The notes: generated by a model not told the origin, from the letters alone. 13,630 bases of DNA from Clostridia bacterium (GCA_017939855.1 JAGAZW010000168.1:1-13630); one strand, 5' to 3'. Positions 6,603-12,844 are shown, counted from the first letter of the stretch. A program made the numbers and translations.

Positions 6603-7205
6603 ATGAAAAAAATAATAACCATAGGTCGTGAATTCGGAAGTGGTGGCAGAGAGTTCGGCAGAAGACTTGCTGAAGAGCTGGGAATTGAGTATTATGATAA
6701 AGAGATAATAACCGGCATTTCAGAACATACCTCGCTTTCGGAGGAATATGTTAAGCAGGTGATAGAGCATATACCTCATAACCTCTATCCCATAACTGTA
6801 GGACGTAGTTTTACCTATGTTGAAGATAACGTTTTTAAACAAATACAGTCTGTTTATAAAGCACAGAGCACCATCATAAGTTCTATGGCAGAAAAATCAG
6901 ATTGTGTTATTGTAGGGCGCTGTGCCGACTATATTTTAAAGGATTTGAAACCTTATCGTGTTTTTGTGTATGCAGATATTAAAAGTCGTATTACACGGTG
7001 TAGGGAACGCAGTGAACAAACCGAGCACTTTACCGATAAGCAGCTTAAGCGCAGAATACTTAAGATAGATAAAAATCGTGCTAGGTATTATGAGTTTTAT
7101 ACGGGAAATAAATGGGGAGACAAGAGGAATTACGATTTGTGTTTAAACACCACTGATACTGTCATTAAAGATGCTGTATTGGCGGTTGCAAAGATATTTG
7201 AATAA
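6603..7205 (+). CDS. Cytidylate kinase-like family protein
   Basis: This 200-residue P-loop protein belongs to the cytidylate-kinase-like group common in Firmicutes. The P-loop is I-G-R-E-F-G-S-G-G-R-E-F-G at 7-19, followed by Y-Y-D-K-E-I at 30-35. V-I-V-G-R-C-A-D-Y at 102-110 is the second conserved core segment. R-C-R-E-R-S at 132-137 and K-N-R-A-R-Y-Y-E-F-Y-T-G at 157-168 supply the lid arginines typical of nucleoside monophosphate kinases. The true substrate of this subfamily is not established, and a separate canonical cmk gene usually exists. The start at 6603 is chosen because GGGGG (6593-6597) precedes it and the kinase homology begins there. The frame extends upstream to 6546 but that overlaps the hairpin. 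galE follows after 16 bases, so the two are probably co-transcribed. Confidence 0.85.
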   Translation: MKKIITIGREFGSGGREFGRRLAEELGIEYYDKEIITGISEHTSLSEEYVKQVIEHIPHNLYPITVGRSFTYVEDNVFKQIQSVYKAQSTIISSMAEKSDCVIVGRCADYILKDLKPYRVFVYADIKSRITRCRERSEQTEHFTDKQLKRRILKIDKNRARYYEFYTGNKWGDKRNYDLCLNTTDTVIKDAVLAVAKIFE

Positions 7206-7221
7206 TTTCGGGGGCAAAAAA

Positions 7222-8235
7222 ATGGCAATTCTTGTTACCGGCGGTGCCGGATATATTGGAAGTCATACCTGTGTAGAAATGCTTAATGCAGGGTATGATG
7301 TGGTTGTTATAGACAACCTTAATAACAGCAGTAGTGAATCTTTAAAAAGGGTAGAAAAAATAACCGGAAAATCTGTTAAGTTTTATGAAAATGATGTTTG
7401 TGACCGCAAGGCCCTCAATAAAATTTTTACCGAAAACGAGATTGACGCCGTTATTCATTTTGCCGGGTTTAAGGCAGTGGGAGAGTCGGTTAAAAAACCT
7501 ATAATGTACTATCAAAATAATATCGAGAGCACATTAACTCTTATAGAGGTAATGACCGAATTCAATGTTAAAAGGATAGTGTTTTCTTCCTCCGCTACGG
7601 TTTATGGTGTAGCCAAGGAAATGCCCTTAAAAGAAGGTATGCCTACGGGAGCTATTAATCCCTATGGCAGAACAAAGCTGTTCATTGAAGAAATTCTTCG
7701 TGACTTATATATAGCTGATAATGAATGGTCGATAACATTACTCAGATACTTTAATCCTATCGGCGCCCATAAATCCGGTATTATAGGTGAGGATCCTAAG
7801 GGAATTCCGAATAATCTTATGCCGTATATCTCTCAGGTGGCAGTTGGCAAACTTGAAAAACTCCATGTTTTCGGTAGCGATTATAAAACAGTCGACGGAA
7901 CGGGAGTAAGAGATTATATTCATGTTGTAGACCTTGCTATCGGTCACGTTAAAGCACTCGGTTGGGCATTGGATAATACGGGCTGTGAGGAGATAAATCT
8001 CGGAACGGGCAACGGCACAAGTGTTTTGCAGTTGCGAGATGCCTTTGTTAAGGCATCAGGGGTAGACGTGCCCTACACAATTGATCCGCGCCGTCCGGGA
8101 GATCCGGACGAGGTTTATGCCGATGCTTCAAAGGCTTTAGAGCTTCTTGGATGGAAGGCGGAGCGTGGAGTAGACGAGATGTGTGAGGATACATGGCGTT
8201 GGCAGAAAAATAACCCTCAGGGCTATTTGAAGTAA
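7222..8235 (+). CDS. galE: UDP-glucose 4-epimerase
   Basis: The 337-residue enzyme interconverts UDP-glucose and UDP-galactose using tightly bound NAD, feeding galactose use and synthesis of surface polysaccharide precursors. It is a short-chain dehydrogenase fold: NAD-binding G-G-A-G-Y-I-G at 7-13, acidic D-N-L at 31-33, H-F-A-G at 79-82, S-S-S-A-T-V-Y-G at 122-129 with catalytic Ser124, and Y-G-R-T-K at 148-152 giving Tyr148 and Lys152. R-Y-F-N-P-I-G-A follows, and R-P-G-D-P lies near the C-terminus. The start at 7222 is supported by GGGGG at 7210-7214. The frame is open upstream but overlaps the kinase gene. No other galactose-operon gene is nearby. Its last codons run into a repeat that begins at 8230. 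Confidence 0.96.
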   Translation: MAILVTGGAGYIGSHTCVEMLNAGYDVVVIDNLNNSSSESLKRVEKITGKSVKFYENDVCDRKALNKIFTENEIDAVIHFAGFKAVGESVKKPIMYYQNNIESTLTLIEVMTEFNVKRIVFSSSATVYGVAKEMPLKEGMPTGAINPYGRTKLFIEEILRDLYIADNEWSITLLRYFNPIGAHKSGIIGEDPKGIPNNLMPYISQVAVGKLEKLHVFGSDYKTVDGTGVRDYIHVVDLAIGHVKALGWALDNTGCEEINLGTGNGTSVLQLRDAFVKASGVDVPYTIDPRRPGDPDEVYADASKALELLGWKAERGVDEMCEDTWRWQKNNPQGYLK

Positions 8236-8336
8236 TAAGTAAGAAGTAATAGGTAATAAGTAGAGTGTCTCGCCGAGTAATATATCGGACGACAGAGTTG
8301 ACACCTTGCTTATTACCTCTTCACTATTCTTAATAT
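8230..8336. repeat. Palindromic repeat unit between galE and tRNA-Arg
   Basis: The unit folds on itself: AGGTAATAAG (8251-8260) pairs with 8309-8318, GTGTC (8265-8269) with GACAC (8300-8304), and TCG plus CCGA (8270-8276) with TCGG and CGA (8285-8292). It begins within the last codons of galE, where AAGTAATAAGTAA (8230-8242) recurs exactly at 8503-8515. Its 3' part (8311-8325) recurs exactly at 8461-8475. It could serve as a terminator for galE but lacks a clean T-run. A TTGACA at 8298-8303 might be a -35 for the tRNA, but I see no good -10. Confidence 0.7.
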
Positions 8337-8338
8337 TT

Positions 8339-8415
8339 CCGCCTGTGGCGCAGCTGGATAACGCAGCAGATTCCGATTCTGAAGAACGGGGGTTCGAATC
8401 CCTTCAGGCGGGCCA
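8339..8415 (+). tRNA. tRNA-Arg, anticodon CCG
   Basis: A complete cloverleaf can be drawn. The acceptor stem pairs 8339-8345 with 8405-8411 (7 bp), the discriminator base is G8412 and the CCA end is encoded (8413-8415). The D-arm starts GCGC at 8348. The anticodon stem is 8366-8370 with 8378-8382 and the loop T-T-C-C-G-A-T holds anticodon CCG at 8373-8375, reading Arg codon CGG. The T-arm has loop TTCGAAT. Oddities: the top anticodon-stem pair is G-A (8366/8382) and two T-stem pairs are G-T. It is a minor-codon tRNA in an AT-rich genome. Anticodon assignment is by hand. Confidence 0.9.
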
Positions 8416-8450
8416 AAATCGACAAGTTTCGATAGAAGCTTGTCGATTTT
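8415..8450 (+). terminator. Terminator of tRNA-Arg
   Basis: A perfect 12-bp inverted repeat (8415-8426 with 8439-8450) continues into TTTC/GAAG around a GATA tetraloop, giving 16 bp in all, and ends in TTTT followed by ACTTTTT. It directly abuts the encoded CCA. Confidence 0.85.
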
Positions 8451-8458
8451 ACTTTTTC

Positions 8459-8519
8459 ACTATTACCTCTTCACTTATTCTTTAATTACTCCGATTTTTG
8501 GAAAGTAATAAGTAATAGT
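8459..8519. repeat. Second palindromic repeat unit, after tRNA-Arg
   Basis: ACTATTAC (8459-8466) pairs with GTAATAGT (8512-8519), and inside it ATTACTCC (8485-8492) pairs with GG and AGTAAT (8500-8509) around a T-rich loop. It shares the exact words TATTACCTCTTCACT (8461-8475, also 8311-8325) and AAGTAATAAGTAA (8503-8515, also 8230-8242) with the unit before the tRNA. Confidence 0.7.
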
Positions 8520-8681
8520 TAAGAAGTTTCGGTGTCGGCTTTGCCGACGAAATATAAATAATGTGTAGCAGTTTGAACGCCTAGCGATCATTCTTTCGGC
8601 AATGGTGTGTGTTGGTTTTAATAAATTGGATCAGTTATTGGATAATAAATAAAATATCATAAGCTCAACCTTATAATTTAC
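8520..8681. other. Non-coding stretch with a GC-rich hairpin
   Basis: Between the repeat and the hydrolase promoter I see no gene. It holds a short hairpin, GTCGGC (8534-8539) with GCCGAC (8543-8548) and a TTT loop, without a T-run after it. The rest (8550-8681) shows no ORF with a ribosome binding site and no structure I can name. Confidence 0.5.
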
Positions 8682-8710
8682 TTGCTTTTTATAAGTCGGT
8701 TTGTTATAAT
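8682..8710 (+). promoter_or_regulatory. Promoter for the alpha/beta hydrolase
   Basis: TTGCTT (8682-8687), 17-bp spacer, TATAAT (8705-8710). The ribosome binding site AAAGGA is at 8742-8747 and the ATG at 8756. Confidence 0.7.
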
Positions 8711-8755
8711 TATGTAAATCATATTGTAAAATTCAATCTTGAAAGGATGTAAAAT

Positions 8756-9502
8756 ATGAACTTAGAAAAAGTAATTCCTCAAATAACGGCGCATATTCCC
8801 GAAAATAAGAAAATTGACGGTGCGGTTATAGTTTTTGCGGGCGGTGGTTATACAACCAGAGCCGGTCACGAAGGTGATGTTTATGCAGAGTTTTTGAAAA
8901 ATAACGGAATCTGTGCATTTAATGTTGAATACCGAGTAGTTCCGGCGAGATTCCCTTCACAGCTTTTTGATGCCAGATATGCCGTGAATTGGGTTAGGGA
9001 AAATGCTGAAAAATATGGAATAGACAGGAATAAAATAGCAGTAATGGGTTCTTCGGCAGGTGGCCATCTGGCAGCAATGGTGAGTACATATACATCACCT
9101 AGAGGTGCACAGGAGCTTGATATTAAGGAAAATTATCTGCCGAATGCTCAAATTTTATGTTATCCTGTTATTGTAAACCCCACGGATAATAGTTACGCTA
9201 ATATTGAAAGTTACGAGCATCTTTTGGATACGCTTGAATCAAAACAAGTAAGAAGTGTTGATCCGACGCTGAATGTAACCGAAACTACCCCTCAGGCTTT
9301 TATATGGCATACTGCTGAAGACGAGGTCGTTGATATGAGAAATTCTTTAGATTATGTTTGTGCACTCCAGAAAAATAAAATACCCGTTGAAATGCATATT
9401 TTTCAAAACGGACCTCATGGTATAGGTTTGGCTAACAACTATCCTCACTCGGCTCAATGGAAAGGACTTCTCCTTAATTGGTTATATAAAATATTTGGCT
9501 AA
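8756..9502 (+). CDS. Alpha/beta hydrolase, acetyl-esterase-like
   Basis: The 248-residue cytoplasmic hydrolase has no signal peptide. The oxyanion-hole motif is A-G-G-G-Y at 28-32 (usually H-G-G-G-Y). The nucleophile elbow is G-S-S-A-G-G-H at 98-104 with Ser100. The catalytic acid is likely Asp189 in T-A-E-D-E, and the catalytic His is His221 in G-P-H-G-I-G. F-N-V-E-Y-R at 55-60 and F-P-S-Q-L-F-D-A at 66-73 match the hormone-sensitive-lipase and BD-FAE type acetyl esterases that deacetylate xylan oligosaccharides or similar esters. The complete triad suggests an active enzyme. The substrate cannot be read from the sequence. It stands alone with its own promoter, and no terminator hairpin is visible after it. 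Confidence 0.88.
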   Translation: MNLEKVIPQITAHIPENKKIDGAVIVFAGGGYTTRAGHEGDVYAEFLKNNGICAFNVEYRVVPARFPSQLFDARYAVNWVRENAEKYGIDRNKIAVMGSSAGGHLAAMVSTYTSPRGAQELDIKENYLPNAQILCYPVIVNPTDNSYANIESYEHLLDTLESKQVRSVDPTLNVTETTPQAFIWHTAEDEVVDMRNSLDYVCALQKNKIPVEMHIFQNGPHGIGLANNYPHSAQWKGLLLNWLYKIFG

Positions 9503-9621
9503 ACGAACATAAAAAATTATTTAAAAACAAAATTCATAAGTGAGCAAACAAGAGTAAAACGAAGCAAAACAAAGCAAAAACGAGATATTACTTTTTAAAT
9601 TAAAATTTTTTGAAAATTGTG

Positions 9622-9650
9622 TTGACAAACTATTTTCAGTGTGGTATTAT
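9622..9650 (+). promoter_or_regulatory. Promoter for rplM-rpsI
   Basis: Consensus TTGACA (9622-9627), 17-bp spacer, TATTAT (9645-9650) with an upstream TG (9642-9643) forming an extended -10. A second TATAAT (9648-9653) is 20 bp from the -35. Confidence 0.8.
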
Positions 9651-9687
9651 AATCGAGCTAAAAAACAACAAATTGGAGGTTTTGATT

Positions 9688-10116
9688 ATGTCTACATTTA
9701 TGGCAAAACCTGCTGAAATTCAGCGTAAGTGGTATATAATTGACGCTGCTGACAGACCTTTAGGTCGTACAGCTGTTAAGGTTGCTGATTTGCTTCGTGG
9801 CAAGGGCAAACCCGAATTTACACCCCATGTTGACTGCGGCGATCACGTTGTAGTTATCAATGCTGAAAAGGCAGTTCTCACAGGCAAGAAATTAGAAAAG
9901 AAGTATTATCGTCGTCATACCGGTTATATCGGCGGTCTTAAGGAAGTGCAGTATGCAACCCTTATGAAGACTCGCCCCGAGCTCGCAGTTGAACTTGCAG
10001 TTAAGGGTATGGTTCCCGATACCACTATCGGTCGCAAGGCACTCACCAGACTTCACGTTTATAAAAATGAGAAGTTTGATCAGGTAGCTCAGAAGCCCGA
10101 AAAGCTTGAATTTTAA
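9688..10116 (+). CDS. rplM: 50S ribosomal protein L13
   Basis: The 142-residue protein is an early-assembly component of the large ribosomal subunit that binds 23S rRNA. The L13 signature W-Y-I-I-D-A-A-D-R-P-L-G-R-T-A is at about 15-29. T-P-H-V-D-C-G-D-H-V-V-V-I-N-A at about 45-59 and Y-Y-R-R-H-T-G-Y at about 73-80 follow, then G-M-V-P-D-T-T-I-G-R near 107-116. The length is normal. The start at 9688 is chosen because GGAGG (9675-9679) is 8 bases upstream. A Met five codons in is an alternative. The frame is open upstream to 9610 but that part overlaps the promoter. It forms the standard operon with rpsI, 19 bases downstream. Confidence 0.97.
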   Translation: MSTFMAKPAEIQRKWYIIDAADRPLGRTAVKVADLLRGKGKPEFTPHVDCGDHVVVINAEKAVLTGKKLEKKYYRRHTGYIGGLKEVQYATLMKTRPELAVELAVKGMVPDTTIGRKALTRLHVYKNEKFDQVAQKPEKLEF

Positions 10117-10135
10117 GAAGGGAGACAGATGAATT

Positions 10136-10534
10136 ATGTTTGAAGGAAAGCCCTATTTTTACGGCACCGGCAGAAGAAAGAGTTCTGTCGCCCGTGTACG
10201 TGTTTATAACGGTACAGGAAAAATCACCATCAATGAAAGAGATATTGATGATTATTTTGGTCTTGAAACCTTAAAGGTTATTGTGCGTCAGCCTTTAAAT
10301 CTCACCGGCACACTTGATAAGTTTGATATCGTATGCCGTGTGTCCGGCGGCGGTGTTACCGGCCAGGCAGGTGCTATCCGTCACGGTATCGCTCGTGCAC
10401 TTTTACAAGCAGACGAAAATCTTCGTCCTGAGCTCAAAAAGGCAGGTTTCCTCACTCGTGACCCGAGAATGAAGGAAAGAAAGAAATATGGCCTCAAAGG
10501 CGCTCGTCGTGCACCCCAGTTTTCGAAGAGATAA
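10136..10534 (+). CDS. rpsI: 30S ribosomal protein S9
   Basis: The 132-residue small-subunit protein reaches into the P site with its basic C-terminal tail. It shows Y-G-T-G-R-R-K-S-S-V-A-R-V near 9-21, the central S-G-G-G-V-T-G-Q-A-G-A-I-R-H-G-I-A-R-A-L motif at about 70-89, and the C-terminal L-T-R-D-P-R-M-K-E-R-K-K-Y-G segment ending in the invariant S-K-R. AAGGGAG at 10118-10124 serves as ribosome binding site. The spacing to the ATG (11 bases) is a little long, and an out-of-frame ATG at 10129 stops after four codons. It is the second gene of the rplM-rpsI operon and is followed by a strong terminator. Confidence 0.97.
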   Translation: MFEGKPYFYGTGRRKSSVARVRVYNGTGKITINERDIDDYFGLETLKVIVRQPLNLTGTLDKFDIVCRVSGGGVTGQAGAIRHGIARALLQADENLRPELKKAGFLTRDPRMKERKKYGLKGARRAPQFSKR

Positions 10535-10551
10535 TCTGTTTATTTCGATTC

Positions 10552-10586
10552 AAACAGACTCTGCATTGCCGCAGGGTCTGTTTTTT
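10552..10586 (+). terminator. Terminator of rplM-rpsI
   Basis: A 13-bp stem (10552-10564 with 10571-10583, one T-G wobble), a 6-base loop and a six-T run at 10581-10586. Classic Rho-independent form. Confidence 0.92.
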
Positions 10587-10641
10587 GTTTTGAATACCCC
10601 CCGTCGTAATCATTTGTTAACCATTTGAAATTTTTTGTAAC

Positions 10642-10670
10642 TTGCTTCACGGCAGATACTGTGATATAAA
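10642..10670 (+). promoter_or_regulatory. Promoter for the amidase gene
   Basis: TTGCTT (10642-10647), 17-bp spacer, TATAAA (10665-10670) with TG at 10662-10663 (extended -10). AAAAGGGG at 10691-10698 is the ribosome binding site. Confidence 0.6.
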
Positions 10671-10704
10671 TAATGTTGAAAAGCAAAACCAAAAGGGGAC
10701 AAAA

Positions 10705-11475
10705 ATGAAAAAATCAGTTTTAATTATAGTATGCGTTATACTTATAGTGGTGCTGGGAATAGGTCTTAACCGTTGCGATATATTAGGCTCTTCAAAGAAA
10801 TTGTTAGAGAAAGTAAGTAAGGAGCCACCAAAGGCTACCGTCTGCATTGACGCAGGGCACGGCTTTGCCGATGTGGGTTGCGAAAGCCCTTATCTTGAGG
10901 GTTACGAAAAGGATGTTACTATTAAGATTGCAAAACTTTTAAAAACGGAACTTGAAAGCCGAAATATAAAGGTTGTACTGACCCATGACGGCAAAAAATT
11001 TCCCTCCTGCGATGAGATATTAAAGGGTGTAAATAAATATGGTTTAGAATATGATAGCACTCGTCTTATTGAAAACAATAACTTTTCGGCATACGAAAGG
11101 GTTATATATGCCAATGTGGTAAACGAAACTGAGCCCATAGACCTGCTCGTTTCTTTACATATCAATAGCATTGAAAATCATCCGGAACTTAGCCAATATG
11201 AGCTTTATTATTATGAAAACAACCCACACGCCGCAGAATTAAAGGAGCTTTGCGAAAGCCTCGAAGACGCCTTTGATAACGATACCAAAACCGCCGTCAC
11301 GGCGGCAGACGAATCCTATACCGTAACAAGATATACTGAATATCCGTCGCTATTGGTGGAAATGGGATACGCCACAAATAGGGAGGATGCCCAAAAGCTC
11401 AATAGCGAAAAATGGCGAAAAGAATATGTCAAAACCCTCGCAGAACAAATACAAAAATTTACAGACAAATATTGA
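10705..11475 (+). CDS. Membrane-anchored N-acetylmuramoyl-L-alanine amidase (Amidase_3)
   Basis: This 256-residue zinc enzyme cleaves the bond between N-acetylmuramic acid and L-Ala in peptidoglycan, outside the membrane. An N-terminal hydrophobic helix at about 4-21 anchors it. C-I-D-A-G-H-G at 47-53 carries zinc His52, E-K-D-V at 68-71 gives zinc Glu68, S-L-H-I-N at 150-154 gives zinc His152, and L-V-E-M-G-Y-A-T-N at 217-225 gives catalytic Glu219. All four active-site residues are present. It is close in size to the sporulation amidase CwlD, but that assignment would need a search. The start at 10705 follows AAAAGGGG. The open frame upstream (10642) overlaps the promoter. It converges on rplL, sharing a hairpin between them. 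Confidence 0.92.
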   Translation: MKKSVLIIVCVILIVVLGIGLNRCDILGSSKKLLEKVSKEPPKATVCIDAGHGFADVGCESPYLEGYEKDVTIKIAKLLKTELESRNIKVVLTHDGKKFPSCDEILKGVNKYGLEYDSTRLIENNNFSAYERVIYANVVNETEPIDLLVSLHINSIENHPELSQYELYYYENNPHAAELKELCESLEDAFDNDTKTAVTAADESYTVTRYTEYPSLLVEMGYATNREDAQKLNSEKWRKEYVKTLAEQIQKFTDKY

Positions 11476-11497
11476 TACATCTTTTTTTAAAACAAAA

Positions 11498-11527
11498 ATG
11501 AGGTTGGAACAGCAGTTCCAACCTCAT
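11498..11527. terminator. Bidirectional terminator between the amidase and rplL
   Basis: A perfect 13-bp stem (11498-11510 with 11515-11527) with loop AGCA. On the minus strand it is followed by TTTTTGTTTT, a good tract for the rplJ-rplL operon. On the plus strand it is followed by the weaker AAATTTTCTT for the amidase. Confidence 0.9.
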
Positions 11528-11549
11528 AAATTTTCTTGTTAAGTATAAA

Positions 11550-11927
11550 TTACTTAAGCTCAACAGTTGCGCCAACCTCGGTGAGTTTAGCCTTGATTTC
11601 TTCAGCTTCTTCCTTGGAAACTGCTTCTTTAAGGGTCTTAGGAGCGCCGTCAACAACTGCCTTTGCATCAGCAAGACCGAGACCGGTGATCTCACGAACA
11701 ACCTTAATAACCTTAATCTTTTCAGCGCCAGCGTTAGCGAGAACTACGTCAAATTCGGTCTTTTCGTCAGCTGCTGCTGCGCCGCCTTCTGCGGGAGCTG
11801 CTACTGCAACTGCAGCGGCTGCGGATACGCCGAATTCCTCTTCAACTGCTTTAACGAGCTCAGAAAGCTCAAGAACGGTAAGAGTTTTTAACTCTTCAAT
11901 CATAGCTGTAATCTTTTCAGATGCCAT
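11550..11927 (-). CDS. rplL: 50S ribosomal protein L7/L12
   Basis: The 125-residue stalk protein is a dimer, bound through L10, that recruits translation GTPases. It has an N-terminal dimerisation helix region (about 1-35), an Ala-rich flexible hinge (about 36-55, rich in A, V, P, E, G) and a C-terminal domain with K-T-E-F-D-V-V-L, K-I-K-V-I-K-V-V-R-E-I-T-G-L-G-L-A-D-A-K and V-E-L-K at the end. All family marks are present. The start is the ATG at 11927, 8 bases after GGAGG. The frame can be read from a TTG at 11942, but that would place the ribosome binding site inside the gene. It is second in the rplJ-rplL operon, with 51 bases between the genes. Confidence 0.97.
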   Translation of the reverse strand: MASEKITAMIEELKTLTVLELSELVKAVEEEFGVSAAAAVAVAAPAEGGAAAADEKTEFDVVLANAGAEKIKVIKVVREITGLGLADAKAVVDGAPKTLKEAVSKEEAEEIKAKLTEVGATVELK

Positions 11928-11978
11928 TTTAATTTCCTCCAATTTAAATGTTTTTAGAATTTGTTTTTTAAAATTTAA

Positions 11979-12503
11979 TTAATCTGCTGCTTCTTCTGCT
12001 GCAGGTGCTTCGCCGTCTTTATCAACGATAGCCTGCACTGCACGAGCGAAAGCTGCGATGGGAGCCTGGAAAGCGCCGAGAACAGTAGCGAGAAGGATTT
12101 CTCTGCTGGGGAGCTTTGCCAAGGATTTAATTGTTTCAACGTCGACAACCTTTCCGTCAAGGAAACCTGTTTTAACATTGAAATTTTCGTGTTCATCTGC
12201 AAATTTGTAGAGAATTCTTGCGGCGGCAGTATAGTCCTCATTAGAAAGAGCTATAGCGGTTGTGCCTTCAAGTACGGATTTCATATCTTCGAGCTGGGTA
12301 CCTTCAATTGCACGGGCAAGAAGTGTATTCTTAACAACGAAGTAATCAACACCGTTTTCACGAAGCTCTTTACGAAGAGCTGTGTCATCAGCAACTGTAG
12401 TACCTTTGTAGTCAACAATAACGCCTGTTACGGCTTTACTTAGCTTTTCAGAAAGTTCTGCTACTAACTGTTGCTTTTGTTCTAAAACTTTTGCGTTAGG
12501 CAA
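11979..12503 (-). CDS. rplJ: 50S ribosomal protein L10
   Basis: The 174-residue stalk base holds L7/L12 dimers on 23S rRNA and is the usual autoregulator of its own operon. The protein begins P-N-A-K-V-L-E-Q-K after the initiator and shows V-I-V-D-Y-K-G-T-T-V near 29-38 and V-D-Y-F-V-V-K-N-T-L-L-A-R-A near 52-65, with K-L-P-S-R-E-I-L-L-A-T-V-L-G near 130-143, all L10 marks. The C-terminus is Ala/Glu rich. I place the start at TTG (12501-12503): GGAGG at 12512-12516 is then 8 bases upstream. A GTG three codons earlier (12510-12512) overlaps that GGAGG and cannot use it. The operon has a leader attenuator. Confidence 0.96.
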   Translation of the reverse strand: MPNAKVLEQKQQLVAELSEKLSKAVTGVIVDYKGTTVADDTALRKELRENGVDYFVVKNTLLARAIEGTQLEDMKSVLEGTTAIALSNEDYTAAARILYKFADEHENFNVKTGFLDGKVVDVETIKSLAKLPSREILLATVLGAFQAPIAAFARAVQAIVDKDGEAPAAEEAAD

Positions 12504-12516
12504 TTTTTTCACCTCC

Positions 12517-12656
12517 GAAAAAATAAAAATGTCTGCCCAAAGACAACGGCAGACACGTAAAAATCATAAATAAGTATTACAATTAAAACGCTTCACCTCG
12601 GCAGGCGTAAAACTTACGGCGCACACGCCACCTGCTGTCTTTGGATTTGCAACATA
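12517..12656 (-). promoter_or_regulatory. L10 leader: autoregulatory attenuator of rplJ-rplL
   Basis: Read on the minus strand, the leader has A-G-C-A-G-G-T-G-G (12636-12628) and G-C-C-T-G-C-C-G-A-G-G (12606-12596), the conserved L10-binding kink-turn words of the L10_leader RNA family. GCAGG (12635-12631) pairs with CCTGC (12605-12601). Downstream, TGTCTGCC (12555-12548) pairs with GGCAGACA (12537-12530) and is followed by a T-rich tract (12529-12521): a terminator. CCAAAGACA (12644-12636) is exactly complementary to TGTCTTTGG (12545-12537), which overlaps the terminator, so it can act as antiterminator. Family knowledge: bound L10-L12 favours termination. Confidence 0.88.
12530..12555 (-). 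terminator. Leader terminator of rplJ-rplL
   Basis: An 8-bp stem (12555-12548 with 12537-12530) and 10-base loop, followed on the minus strand by TTTTTATTT. It is conditional: an alternative pairing with 12636-12644 would disrupt it. Confidence 0.85.
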
Positions 12657-12660
12657 GAGA

Positions 12661-12689
12661 ATTATAAATCATTTATTATAATTTGTCAA
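12661..12689 (-). promoter_or_regulatory. Consensus promoter for rplJ-rplL
   Basis: On the minus strand TTGACA (12684-12689), a 17-bp spacer and TATAAT (12661-12666), both perfect. Expected transcription start is near 12654. Confidence 0.9.
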
Positions 12690-12814
12690 GTATTTTTTAG
12701 TTTGGTTGTTTGGCTGAGGTGGGTCATTGATATAAAAATGGAAAAATCACTTTTAAAAAAACTCACAAGTAAAGTTGGCTATATATATATTCTTTATTTT
12801 TGTTGACTTTTACT
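12690..12814. other. Non-coding stretch between the divergent rplJ and CarD genes
   Basis: No gene, RNA or hairpin that I can support. It contains a TA dinucleotide run (about 12780-12790) and a 22-codon frame from 12738 with no ribosome binding site, which I do not call. Confidence 0.4.
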
Positions 12815-12844
12815 ATGACAAATTTTTCGAAAAAATGTTAAAAT
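12815..12844 (+). promoter_or_regulatory. Candidate promoter for the CarD-like gene
   Basis: ATGACA (12815-12820), an 18-bp spacer and TAAAAT (12839-12844) with TG at 12836-12837. A TTGACT (12803-12808) lacks a matching -10 at 17 bp. A moderate candidate. Confidence 0.45.

Noticed and set aside
8298..8336. Possible promoter for tRNA-Arg (TTGACA at 8298-8303)
   Set aside because: No acceptable -10 at 16-18 bp. The nearest T/A-rich word (8325-8330) is 21 bp away, and the TTGACA belongs to the palindromic repeat.
8230..8519. CRISPR array from the repeated words around the tRNA
   Set aside because: Only two copies, palindromic and irregular, with a tRNA rather than unique spacers between them.
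8534..8548. GTCGGC/GCCGAC hairpin as a terminator
   Set aside because: No T-run follows and no transcript clearly ends here. It is listed only as part of the non-coding stretch.
9535..9585. A-rich stretch with recurring AAGCAAAAC-like words
   Set aside because: Copies are imperfect, unevenly spaced and low in complexity, so I do not call a tandem repeat or operator.
10129..10143. Four-codon ATG frame overlapping the rpsI start
   Set aside because: It could act as a coupling mini-frame, but the AAGGGAG before it serves rpsI just as well and such chance frames are common.
11536..11982. Open frame of 148 codons on the plus strand across rplL
   Set aside because: It is antisense to rplL. Its Ala/Ser/Thr richness mirrors the Ala-rich hinge of L7/L12, and it has no ribosome binding site.
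12189..12443. Open frame on the plus strand inside rplJ
   Set aside because: Antisense shadow of a strongly recognised ribosomal protein gene, with no promoter or ribosome binding site.
12738..12806. 22-codon frame in the rplJ/CarD intergenic region
   Set aside because: No ribosome binding site at proper distance and no flanking hairpin. Composition is that of AT-rich spacer.
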